DNA of 5,894 nt from Desulfobacteraceae bacterium (GCA_024225895.1 JAAEMC010000324.1:1-5894), one strand, 5' to 3'. Shown: positions 1-5,894, counted from the first letter of the stretch. Made by a program: numbers and translations. Notes: generated from the letters alone by a model not told the origin.

Positions 1-151
1 TTATAATTTATCACAAATAGCGCCTGTAATAATTGTTTTTCATTTTAAACTTAAAATTAGATATATTTCAAATGTCTGAAACAGGATCGAAATATTCTTT
101 GATTTTTATGTATTAACCGAATAGAGGCCTTCATTGTTTTTAACAACTGGG

Positions 152-164
152 TGAACAATGTTCA
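152..164. promoter_or_regulatory. 13-base palindrome, possible operator
   Basis: TGAACA and TGTTCA are perfect inverted arms around a single A. The right half overlaps a second small inverted pair (CAATG, TT, CATTG at 156-167) and the second copy of a TTCATTG direct repeat whose first copy starts at 130. The site lies 30 bases upstream of the TTGACA box, where an activator or an upstream operator half could bind. Seen: the symmetry. Inferred: the regulatory role. Short palindromes arise by chance in AT-rich DNA, so confidence is low. Confidence 0.3.
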
Positions 165-193
165 TTGCTTTGATCTGCAGTTAATTTTTTTGC

Positions 194-222
194 TTGACAT
201 GTTCCTATGGGATAAGTAAATC
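194..222 (+). promoter_or_regulatory. Candidate sigma-70-type promoter of the oxidation cassette
   Basis: A perfect -35 consensus, TTGACA, occupies 194-199. With the ideal 17-base spacer, the -10 position (217-222) reads TAAATC, which matches the TATAAT consensus at only three of six positions. The weak -10 would suit a promoter that needs help or is held off by a repressor, and the inverted repeat at 213-229 covers exactly this position. The distance to the chosen start codon at 261 leaves a leader of about 30 bases. Confidence 0.4.
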
Positions 223-229
223 TTACTTA
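213..229. promoter_or_regulatory. Perfect inverted repeat over the -10 region, candidate repressor operator
   Basis: TAAGTAA (213-219) and TTACTTA (223-229) are exact reverse complements separated by ATC. The symmetry extends by one more pair (G211/C231) after a mismatch. The site overlaps the predicted -10 hexamer, the classical place for an autogenous or pathway repressor to block RNA polymerase. TetR- or GntR-type regulators commonly control acyl-CoA oxidation genes through such sites, but no regulator gene is in the window, so the binding protein cannot be named. Confidence 0.4.
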
Positions 230-250
230 CCACAATAACTTTTAATAAAT

Positions 251-254
251 GAGG
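251..254 (+). promoter_or_regulatory. Shine-Dalgarno of the acyl-CoA dehydrogenase, deciding the start
   Basis: GAGG sits six bases before the ATG at 261. An in-frame ATG at 249 overlaps this GAGG and has no purine-rich box at a useful distance upstream, so translation most likely begins at 261. Confidence 0.65.
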
Positions 255-260
255 TGCTTC

Positions 261-2057
261 ATGGTTCAGAGAATTACTGACCAAAGAGATATAGAATTTG
301 TTCTGTACGAGCAGTTAGATGCTTTGCAAATCCTTAAAACAGATAAATTTAAGGATTTTAATAAAAAAATGTTTGATATGGTGATCAAAGAAGCGAAGAA
401 TCTTGCGCTAAAGGAAGTTTTCCCTACCTATACCCAGTGTGACCGGGATGGAGTTAAATTTGAGCAAAATGAAGTTACAGTATCAGAATGCCTGAAAAAG
501 CCCCATAAGCTACTTCTCGAAGGAGAATGGGGGGCATTGACCGAAGACCCGGAATATGGCGGGCAGGGGCTTCCCTTTGTCATTGCCCAGGCTGCTTTAG
601 AATATCTTATCGGTGCCAATTACATATTAATGACCTATCCAATTTTGGGCCATGGCGCAGGAAAGATGATTGAACTTTTTGGTACTGAAAAACAAAAACA
701 GCTTTTCCTTGAGAAATTATATTCCTTAACCTGGGCTGGTTCCATGCTATTGACCGAACCCAATGCGGGATCGGATCTGGGAGCGTTAACCACCAGTGCA
801 AAACAGCTTTCTGACGGTACTTATGAGATTTCTGGAAGTAAAATATTTATCACCAATGGGGAACAAAATCTGACGCCTAATATTATTCATCCGGTTCTGG
901 CCAGAATCGAAGGGGCTCCGGAAGGAACCAAAGGGATTTCCATTTTTATTGTCCCCAAGATATGGGTTAATGAAGACGGCAGCCTTGGGGAACCTAATGA
1001 TGTGATCTGCACTGGTGTGGAAGAAAAAATGGGACTGCACGGAAGCCCGACCTGTTCCATGGCACTGGGAAGCAAGGGCAAATGCAGAGGGCTGCTGCTG
1101 GGCAATCCCAACCAGGGAATGGAGATCATGTTTCATATGATGAATGAAGTCCGTTTGGAAGTCGGAACCCAGGCATTCACAAACGCTTCCATGGCATATC
1201 AGCATGCATTGACGTATGCAAAACAAAGACAACAGGGCCGTTCGGTTGAGAAAGCAGCAAACCGCAGCTCTCAGCAGGTTCCCATTATTCAGCATCCAGA
1301 CGTCAGGCGGTTGCTTTTAAAGATGAAAGCATATGTTGAGGGATTAAGGAGTCTGGCATATTTTACCGCTTTTTGTTTTGACCAAAAGGAATGCAATGAA
1401 GACAACGATCAAAAAAGGTATTATTCAAACCTGACAGAGATTTTAACCCCCATTGTTAAAGCTTATTCAAGTGAAAAAGGATTTGATGTCTGTGTGGAAG
1501 CCATGCAGATTTTTGGCGGTTATGGCTATACCAAGGAGTACCCAATGGAGCAATTGGTCCGGGACTGCAAAATAACTTCAATTTATGAAGGGGCCAACGG
1601 TATCCAGGCTGGAGATTTTTTGAGCAGGAAAGTGACCGGGAGCAATGGGATTATGCTGGATTGCCTGATTAATGAAATAAGGGGCCATGTGAATGCGGCC
1701 AAGGAAAAGCAAGCCCTGGCTGATCTTGCCGTAGCACTGGAAAATGCTGTCGAAAAATTGGAAGAAAAATGCAAAAGTGCCAGCCAGAGGATTGTCAGTA
1801 TTCATCTGAAATCCGCATTAGCTTGTGCCCATCCCTTAATGGAGGCTGCCGGTGACGTGGTTATGGCCTGGATGCTTTTATGGCGAGCCACAATTGCTGT
1901 TGATAAACTCGATTCAAAAGAGGCGGTTTTCTATAGTGGAAAAATCATGACAGCCAGATTTTTTATTCAGACAATATTGCCGGCAACCTTGGGAAAATTA
2001 AAAGCAGTTACATTTGAAGAAAACCCGGCAATTAATATTGACGAGAATTCATTTTAA
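261..2057 (+). CDS. Acyl-CoA dehydrogenase, long (about 600-residue) FadE/DmdC-like type
   Basis: This flavoprotein is predicted to oxidise an acyl-CoA to the 2,3-enoyl-CoA in the cytoplasm and pass electrons to electron-transfer flavoprotein, the first step of beta-oxidation. Starting at ATG 261 the protein has 598 residues, longer than the ~380 of classical short- and medium-chain enzymes. It fits the subfamily with an extra N-terminal segment and a C-terminal helical extension (about 460-598). Visible family signatures are DPEYGGQGLP near 96-105, MLLTEPNAGSD at 162-172 (flavin/substrate loop), SGSKIFITNGEQ near 191-202, QIFGGYGYTKEYP near 416-428 and SIYEGANGIQ near 440-449. Glu443 in IYEG aligns with the catalytic base of medium-chain acyl-CoA dehydrogenase, so the enzyme should be active. 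There is no signal peptide or membrane segment. The thiolase follows after 44 bases, suggesting co-transcription. Automatic pipelines often label this family 3-methylmercaptopropionyl-CoA dehydrogenase (DmdC); nothing here supports that substrate, and chain length cannot be read from the sequence. Confidence 0.93.
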   Translation: MVQRITDQRDIEFVLYEQLDALQILKTDKFKDFNKKMFDMVIKEAKNLALKEVFPTYTQCDRDGVKFEQNEVTVSECLKKPHKLLLEGEWGALTEDPEYGGQGLPFVIAQAALEYLIGANYILMTYPILGHGAGKMIELFGTEKQKQLFLEKLYSLTWAGSMLLTEPNAGSDLGALTTSAKQLSDGTYEISGSKIFITNGEQNLTPNIIHPVLARIEGAPEGTKGISIFIVPKIWVNEDGSLGEPNDVICTGVEEKMGLHGSPTCSMALGSKGKCRGLLLGNPNQGMEIMFHMMNEVRLEVGTQAFTNASMAYQHALTYAKQRQQGRSVEKAANRSSQQVPIIQHPDVRRLLLKMKAYVEGLRSLAYFTAFCFDQKECNEDNDQKRYYSNLTEILTPIVKAYSSEKGFDVCVEAMQIFGGYGYTKEYPMEQLVRDCKITSIYEGANGIQAGDFLSRKVTGSNGIMLDCLINEIRGHVNAAKEKQALADLAVALENAVEKLEEKCKSASQRIVSIHLKSALACAHPLMEAAGDVVMAWMLLWRATIAVDKLDSKEAVFYSGKIMTARFFIQTILPATLGKLKAVTFEENPAINIDENSF

Positions 2058-2101
2058 AATCAGACAGATAGATGACTTAAATAAAAACAGGAGAGACCAA
2101 A

Positions 2102-3352
2102 ATGGAAGATGTTGTAATTGTTTCAGGCTGCAGAACAGCCATTGGAGCTTTTGGCGGAAGCCTGCTTCCCATGAATGGTGCAAGTCTTGCAGCTATTACC
2201 ATGCAAGAAGCAATTAAACGGGCAGGTATTGAGCCTGAGATCATTGATGATATTCGATACGGGTGTTGCATGGAATCCAGTGATACCCTCAATGTGACGC
2301 GGGTGGGTGCCTTACTGGCAGATATTCCGGATACTGTCACCGCCGCCACCGTCAACAGGGTCTGCATTTCCGGAATGGAGGCTATGATTTCAGGCATGGC
2401 AATGATCCAGGCTGGTATGGCAGACACCATTCTTGCGGGTGGAACTGAACATATGTCCTCAGCCCCGTACAGTGTTCCCAATGCCCGATGGGGATGCCGT
2501 CTTCAGGACCAGAATTTCAGAGATGATATGATCCATGCCCTGCACTGCGGTTCCCATATTATTCCCCACCCTGAAACCGGGCCGGTGGATGAAACCCAGG
2601 CGCCGTTGAGTATGTTCGTCGGCAAACCTTACATCATGGGGCACACCGCAGAATTTATTGCCCAGCATTTGGGTATCTCCAGAGAAGAAATGGATCAGGT
2701 GGCCTTAAGAAGCCATAATGAAGCGGAACGGGCAACCAAGGATGGCTCGTTTAAGAATGAAATCGTACCGGTAAAAGTTCCCAGGAAACGGAAAGAACCA
2801 TTGATTTTTGATGGGGATGAACATTTCAGACCCGGCATTACCATGGAAAAATTAACCGCATTGCCGGCGGCATTTGTACCCAGGATTGGAAAAGTAACAG
2901 CAGGCAACTCTTCCGGGATTAATGACGGCTCAACCGGTTTGGTGATTATGTCTGAATCCAAAGCCAAGGAACTTTCGTTAAAACCCATGGCAAAGATTAA
3001 GGCGGTTTCCAGGGGGGCATGCCATCCTTCTGTTATGGGTCTTTCCCCGGTACCGGCTGTTGAAAATCTCCTTGAATCCACACAGATGTCCATTAAGGAT
3101 TTTGACCTTGTGGAAGTCAACGAGGCCTTTGCCGCCCAATATATTGGTTGTGAAAGAGAATTGAACCTGGACAGGGACAAAACCAATATCAATGGATCTG
3201 GAATCGGGCTGGGTCATCCTGTGGGATCCACCGGAGCCAGAATTGTGGTAACACTTATGTATGCGTTAAAAAATCAGAATAAATCTCTTGGACTTGCAAC
3301 CCTTTGCGGAGGAGGCGGGGTGTCCATGGCCTGTGCCATTGAAATGCTCTAA
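2102..3352 (+). CDS. Thiolase (acetyl-CoA C-acyltransferase family), divergent long-loop variant
   Basis: A thiolase transfers an acyl group between CoA and acetyl-CoA. Beside an acyl-CoA dehydrogenase, the likely role is CoA-dependent cleavage of 3-ketoacyl-CoA in beta-oxidation, although biosynthetic condensation is possible. The protein has 416 residues, about 20 more than typical thiolases. All catalytic elements are present: nucleophilic Cys88 in NRVCISG, the NEAFA motif at 340-344, GHP with His372, and Cys402 in the C-terminal LCGGGG loop. The extra length falls mostly in the substrate-covering region (about 128-176, rich in His, Cys and Trp) before YIMGHTAE, where many short-chain enzymes have HMG. 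The residue after Cys88 is Ile instead of the usual Gly. The ATG at 2102 is chosen because AGGAG at 2089-2093 lies eight bases upstream and the VVIVSGCRTAIG strand follows directly, as in relatives. It is the second gene of the cassette, followed by a palindromic repeat and then a terminator. Substrate range is unknown. Confidence 0.92.
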   Translation: MEDVVIVSGCRTAIGAFGGSLLPMNGASLAAITMQEAIKRAGIEPEIIDDIRYGCCMESSDTLNVTRVGALLADIPDTVTAATVNRVCISGMEAMISGMAMIQAGMADTILAGGTEHMSSAPYSVPNARWGCRLQDQNFRDDMIHALHCGSHIIPHPETGPVDETQAPLSMFVGKPYIMGHTAEFIAQHLGISREEMDQVALRSHNEAERATKDGSFKNEIVPVKVPRKRKEPLIFDGDEHFRPGITMEKLTALPAAFVPRIGKVTAGNSSGINDGSTGLVIMSESKAKELSLKPMAKIKAVSRGACHPSVMGLSPVPAVENLLESTQMSIKDFDLVEVNEAFAAQYIGCERELNLDRDKTNINGSGIGLGHPVGSTGARIVVTLMYALKNQNKSLGLATLCGGGGVSMACAIEML

Positions 3353-3362
3353 ATTAAAAATA

Positions 3363-3503
3363 GTGACTGAACGAAAACCCCCTGTCTTCCCAATTACTGC
3401 GTTGATAGTAGAATTTTAATCCTCAAAATACTCAATGTATTCCTCTGGTAAAAATTTATTATCATCTTGTAGTTAACAAAATATTGAGTTCTTGTTCAGC
3501 CAC
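3363..3503. repeat. Nested imperfect palindrome with inverted ends, MITE-like
   Basis: The two ends are inverted copies: 3363-3378 pairs with 3488-3503 at 13 of 16 positions plus one G-T wobble (GTGACTGAAC at the left, GTTCAGCCAC at the right). Inside, 3404-3418 pairs with 3449-3463 at 12 of 15 positions plus two wobbles. At the centre AATAC (3427-3431) and GTATT (3437-3441) form a small perfect hairpin. The whole ~141 bases can therefore fold into one long interrupted stem on either strand. It has no open frame. Terminal symmetry and a gene-free interior fit a miniature inverted-repeat element or a dispersed intergenic palindrome. TA dinucleotides lie just outside both ends (3361-3362 and 3505-3506), but a target duplication cannot be claimed. 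It starts 10 bases after the thiolase stop. Copy number cannot be judged from one window. Confidence 0.65.
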
Positions 3504-3516
3504 ATATGATTTTTTG

Positions 3517-3555
3517 GGTCCGGACCTGCCGATTTTAATCCGGACCTTTTCTTTT
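3517..3555 (+). terminator. Factor-independent terminator of the oxidation cassette
   Basis: GGTCCGGA (3517-3524) and TCCGGACC (3539-3546) form a perfect eight-base GC-rich stem around a 14-base loop, followed directly by TTTTCTTTTT (3547-3556). The orientation fits transcription coming from the thiolase. The reverse direction lacks a T-run after the stem, so it is probably one-way. The left arm runs into GGTCCGGACC (3517-3526), a palindrome in its own right, and TCCGGACCT recurs as a direct repeat (3519-3527, 3539-3547) two helical turns apart. A protein-binding role is thus an alternative reading. Confidence 0.7.
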
Positions 3556-3573
3556 TGGGTATGGAGTGGATGT

Positions 3574-3603
3574 TTGAGATTTTATAGAATATTCTTCTTA
3601 AAT
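3574..3603 (+). promoter_or_regulatory. Weak promoter candidate for the signalling gene
   Basis: TTGAGA (3574-3579) lies 18 bases before TTAAAT (3598-3603), giving five of six and four of six matches to the -35 and -10 consensus. The spacer holds a perfect ten-base palindrome, AGAATATTCT (3586-3595). The position just after the terminator is where an independent promoter is expected. This is a pattern match only; no sigma-54 or flagellar-sigma signature was found in the same stretch. Confidence 0.25.
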
Positions 3604-3685
3604 TGTGGCTTTTATACATTGGGTGTGGTAACAAAATAAGAAAAGAGGAAATTAAGTTGTATATAAGTAGTGATTGCAGTGAGTT

Positions 3686-3690
3686 GGAGG
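3686..3690 (+). promoter_or_regulatory. Shine-Dalgarno of the signalling gene, deciding the start
   Basis: GGAGG lies five bases before ATG 3696. The frame remains open upstream to a TTG at 3603, and a TTG at 3657 also has GAGG (3645-3648) before it. ATG 3696 is preferred because it puts the first receiver-domain strand at residues 8-14, the usual spacing for response regulators. Confidence 0.7.
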
Positions 3691-3695
3691 TTGTG

Positions 3696-5891
3696 ATGGA
3701 CGGTTTGGGAAAGCGAAAACTTTTAATAGTTGATGATAATTCCGCCTATAGTAATATGCTGACCCACCTTCTTAGGACCCAGTATCAAACGATTTGTGCA
3801 GCCAATGGTAAGTTGGCTGTTCAGCTTGCCAAATCCTCATGTCCGGATTTGATTCTTCTAGATATCATGATGCCTGAAATGGACGGGTACCAGGTCTGCC
3901 GAAAGTTAAAACAGAATGAGCAGACAAAAGATATTCCCATTATTTTTCTTACAGCCAAAAATGCGGAAAAAGACAAGATAAAAGGCCTTGAAAACGGGGC
4001 AGTGGATTATATTTCAAAACCGGTTGATCCGGTTGTTTTGGAACACAAAATTAGAATCCACATGGAATTGAAGTGTAAGCATGAGAATATAGAGGCATTA
4101 GCCCGGGCCAGAACCAAAGAAATTACAAAATCAAACGATAAATTAAATAAAGAGATTTCACAAAGAACACAAATCCAGCAAGCTCTTGTTGAACAAAAAG
4201 CCTATTTTTCACAATTGTTTGAAAATTTCTCTGAGGCCATAATGATCCTGGCGCCTGACGGAAAAATACTTGATGTAAACAAGGGGTTTGAAAAAATATT
4301 TGGTTATAAAGCAGATGAAGTCAAAGATAAATACTCTTCTCATCTGGTGGTGCCCGAAGACATGATCCCGGAAGATGTGTCCTTTCTAAGGAATATACTT
4401 GCCGGGAAAATGATCAGCAAAGAGACCATAAGAGTGCAGAAAAATGGAAATTATATCCCTGTTTTTTTCCAAGGGTATCCTGCGAAAGTGAACGACCGGA
4501 TAGAAGGTGTTTTCATGATTTACAGGGACATATCAAAGAGAAAAAAGTTTGAGGCAGAACTTTTTCATAAATCATTTTATGACTCTTTGACCGGCATACC
4601 AAACAGAATTTTGCTCATGGAACGCCTTGAACGCGCTGTGGAACGATACAAGAGACGCCGGGAGTGCCGGTTCTCTTTGTTAATGGTCGATATTAACCAT
4701 TTCAAAAACGTGAATGACAGACTGGGCACCCCGGTCGGGGATGAATATTTAATGAAGTTCTCCCAAAAGATCAAAAAGTGCATTCGGTCCACAGATACCA
4801 TTGCCCGTATGGGCGGTGATGTTTTTGCCATATTAGTAGAGGAGTTTAACAGCCCAAGAGAGGTCTTTAAGATTGCAAGGCGGGTCCACAAGGCTGGGAA
4901 ATCAACCTTTGTTATCCAGGGAAAGAATATACGCAACAGCGTCAGTATCGGCGTTGTGCTGAAAACTGATAAATATCAACAGGCTGATCATATTATCCGG
5001 GATGCGGATATTGCCCTTTACAGTATGAAGGAGCAACCAACGTCAAAAGCCTGTTTCAGGGTATTTAAGGAAAAAATGCATAAAGTGACGGTTGATTCTC
5101 TTAAGATGCAAAATGACCTGAGAAATGCCATTTTAGATAATAAGCTGATATTGCATTACCAGCCTATTTTTTTCGTATCAGACCAGCGGCTGGTTGGATT
5201 TGAAGCGCTTGTGAGGTGGCAGCATCATACCAAAGGACTTGTGGGGCCAAACAAATTTATACCGTTGGCTGAAGAAACTGACTTGATTGTTCCATTGGGG
5301 CAGCTCGTTTTGGAAAAAGCCTGCCGCCAGCTGAAAGAATGGCATGATTATGTGCCAGGGGCTGAAGACTTGACCATGAATGTGAATATTTCCACCAAAC
5401 AATTCATGCAAAGTGATTTGCCCAGTTTTGTTATGAATGTTTTAGAAGAAAACGAACTGGATCCCGGGTTTCTTAATCTGGAAATAACTGAAAGCCTCCT
5501 CGCAAAGAAAGCCAAGGCAATGATCTATAGATTGAACAGCTTGAAAAATCATGGCATTAATATTGTTCTGGATGATTTTGGAACCGGATATTCTTCCTTA
5601 TCCTATATTCAGGATTTTGAGATAGACTGTATCAAAATTGATCGGTCCTTTATTAATGAAATTGACTCTGATGCCGGCAGTGTAGAGATTGTAGAAACCA
5701 TAATCGCTTTATGCAAGAAACTTGGATTGTATGTGGTGGCGGAAGGTGTCGAAAGGGACAGCCAGCTATCGCTTCTCAATGACCTTGGCTGCGGCCAGGT
5801 TCAGGGGTTTTATTTCTCACATCCGGTGGATGCTTATACTGCTGTCCAAATTATTGAGAAGAATCTTAGAATTCCATCAAAAACTGCTTAA
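3696..5891 (+). CDS. Response regulator with REC-PAS-GGDEF(degenerate)-EAL, predicted c-di-GMP phosphodiesterase
   Basis: This 731-residue cytoplasmic protein has no membrane segments. Domains in order: a receiver (about 8-125) with acidic pair Asp13/Asp14, phospho-acceptor Asp56 in LLDIMMP, Thr86 and Lys108; a charged helical linker (about 130-170) likely to form a signalling coiled coil; a PAS sensor (about 171-280) ending in YRDISKRK; a GGDEF domain (about 291-445); and an EAL domain (about 466-720). The GGDEF signature reads GGDVF (373-377) and the usual GH after the FKxxND segment is GT (344-345), so cyclase activity is doubtful. The RSTD inhibitory-site motif (364-367) is intact. The EAL domain keeps EALVR (503-507), Asn564, Glu596, Asp626-Asp627, Lys647, Glu683 and Gln703, so hydrolysis of c-di-GMP to pGpG is expected. 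Phosphorylation by an unseen histidine kinase and a PAS ligand probably tune output. The gene stands alone behind a terminator and ends in two tandem TAA stops. Which behaviour it controls (motility, biofilm) is not shown. Confidence 0.93.
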   Translation: MDGLGKRKLLIVDDNSAYSNMLTHLLRTQYQTICAANGKLAVQLAKSSCPDLILLDIMMPEMDGYQVCRKLKQNEQTKDIPIIFLTAKNAEKDKIKGLENGAVDYISKPVDPVVLEHKIRIHMELKCKHENIEALARARTKEITKSNDKLNKEISQRTQIQQALVEQKAYFSQLFENFSEAIMILAPDGKILDVNKGFEKIFGYKADEVKDKYSSHLVVPEDMIPEDVSFLRNILAGKMISKETIRVQKNGNYIPVFFQGYPAKVNDRIEGVFMIYRDISKRKKFEAELFHKSFYDSLTGIPNRILLMERLERAVERYKRRRECRFSLLMVDINHFKNVNDRLGTPVGDEYLMKFSQKIKKCIRSTDTIARMGGDVFAILVEEFNSPREVFKIARRVHKAGKSTFVIQGKNIRNSVSIGVVLKTDKYQQADHIIRDADIALYSMKEQPTSKACFRVFKEKMHKVTVDSLKMQNDLRNAILDNKLILHYQPIFFVSDQRLVGFEALVRWQHHTKGLVGPNKFIPLAEETDLIVPLGQLVLEKACRQLKEWHDYVPGAEDLTMNVNISTKQFMQSDLPSFVMNVLEENELDPGFLNLEITESLLAKKAKAMIYRLNSLKNHGINIVLDDFGTGYSSLSYIQDFEIDCIKIDRSFINEIDSDAGSVEIVETIIALCKKLGLYVVAEGVERDSQLSLLNDLGCGQVQGFYFSHPVDAYTAVQIIEKNLRIPSKTA

Positions 5892-5894
5892 TAA

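Larger units (their letters stand above)
1..248. other. AT-rich non-coding leader upstream of the acyl-CoA dehydrogenase gene
   Basis: No open frame with coding character is visible on either strand here, and base composition is clearly more AT-rich than in the genes downstream. The stretch contains a perfect AT-rich inverted repeat (42-57, arms ATTTTAA/TTAAAAT), a TTCATTG direct repeat (130-136 and 161-167), a 13-base palindrome (152-164), a TTGACA-like promoter box (194-199) and a 17-base inverted repeat (213-229). It is best read as the regulatory region of the downstream cassette. The gene upstream of the window is not visible, so its orientation is unknown. Confidence 0.6.

Noticed and set aside
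42..57. ATTTTAA/TTAAAAT inverted repeat as a terminator of an upstream gene
   Set aside because: The stem is almost purely AT and would be unstable, and no T-run follows. In such AT-rich DNA it is likely chance.
249..260. Upstream ATG at 249 as the dehydrogenase start
   Set aside because: No purine-rich box precedes it at a proper distance, whereas the ATG at 261 has GAGG six bases upstream.
786..1295. A 169-codon open frame on the minus strand inside the acyl-CoA dehydrogenase gene
   Set aside because: Its translation resembles no family and it lies fully antisense to a gene with clear conserved motifs. It is a shadow of the coding strand.
2014..2217. A 67-codon plus-strand frame bridging the dehydrogenase end and the thiolase start
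   Set aside because: It is out of frame with both well-supported genes, its translation is low-complexity and unlike any family, and it overlaps the thiolase Shine-Dalgarno.
2695..3192. A 165-codon minus-strand open frame inside the thiolase gene, with similar shorter ones nearby
   Set aside because: No recognisable domain and complete overlap with conserved thiolase catalytic motifs.
3363..3503. The palindromic element as a CRISPR unit, tRNA-like gene or attachment site
   Set aside because: There are no repeated units with spacers, no cloverleaf or anticodon arm, and no integrase gene nearby.
3586..3595. AGAATATTCT as an operator of the signalling gene
   Set aside because: A ten-base AT-rich palindrome is expected by chance often enough, and the promoter it would sit in is itself weak.
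3603..3695. TTG starts at 3603 or 3657 for the signalling protein
   Set aside because: They would add 31 or 13 residues with no receiver-domain similarity. ATG 3696 has a stronger box and standard spacing, although TTG 3657 with GAGG before it is not fully excluded.

Overview
The window carries three complete protein genes, all on the + strand. They form two transcription units: a two-gene fatty-acyl-CoA oxidation cassette (acyl-CoA dehydrogenase, then thiolase) and a separate gene for a multidomain cyclic-di-GMP signalling protein. Base composition is moderate in the genes and AT-rich between them. The 598-residue acyl-CoA dehydrogenase paired with a long, divergent thiolase, alongside a REC-PAS-GGDEF-EAL protein, suggests a sulfate-reducing or syntrophic deltaproteobacterium, most likely in the Desulfobacterales. 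That placement is inferred from protein flavour and remembered family resemblance; no search was run.

Layout: 1-260 is an AT-rich leader with several short inverted repeats and a TTGACA-type promoter candidate. 261-2057 encodes the FAD-dependent acyl-CoA dehydrogenase, and 2102-3352 the thiolase, 44 bases downstream and with its own Shine-Dalgarno. 3353-3695 is intergenic. It holds a ~141-base nested imperfect palindrome with matching ends (3363-3503), then a factor-independent terminator (3517-3555), then the leader of the third gene. 3696-5891 encodes the 731-residue signalling protein, closed by tandem TAA stops at the very end of the window.

How they work together: the dehydrogenase would make an enoyl-CoA and the thiolase would cleave the corresponding 3-ketoacyl-CoA. 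The hydratase and 3-hydroxyacyl-CoA dehydrogenase needed between these steps are not in the window and must be encoded elsewhere. The signalling protein looks like a phosphorylation-controlled c-di-GMP phosphodiesterase: its EAL domain keeps the catalytic residues, while its GGDEF domain has the altered signature GGDVF with an intact RxxD inhibitory-site motif. It has no visible functional tie to the oxidation genes.

The best candidate for something undescribed is the palindromic element between the thiolase and its terminator. It looks like a MITE-like or dispersed palindromic repeat. Removing it would put the terminator stem about 23 bases after the thiolase stop, a normal position. No convincing new multi-gene system is visible.
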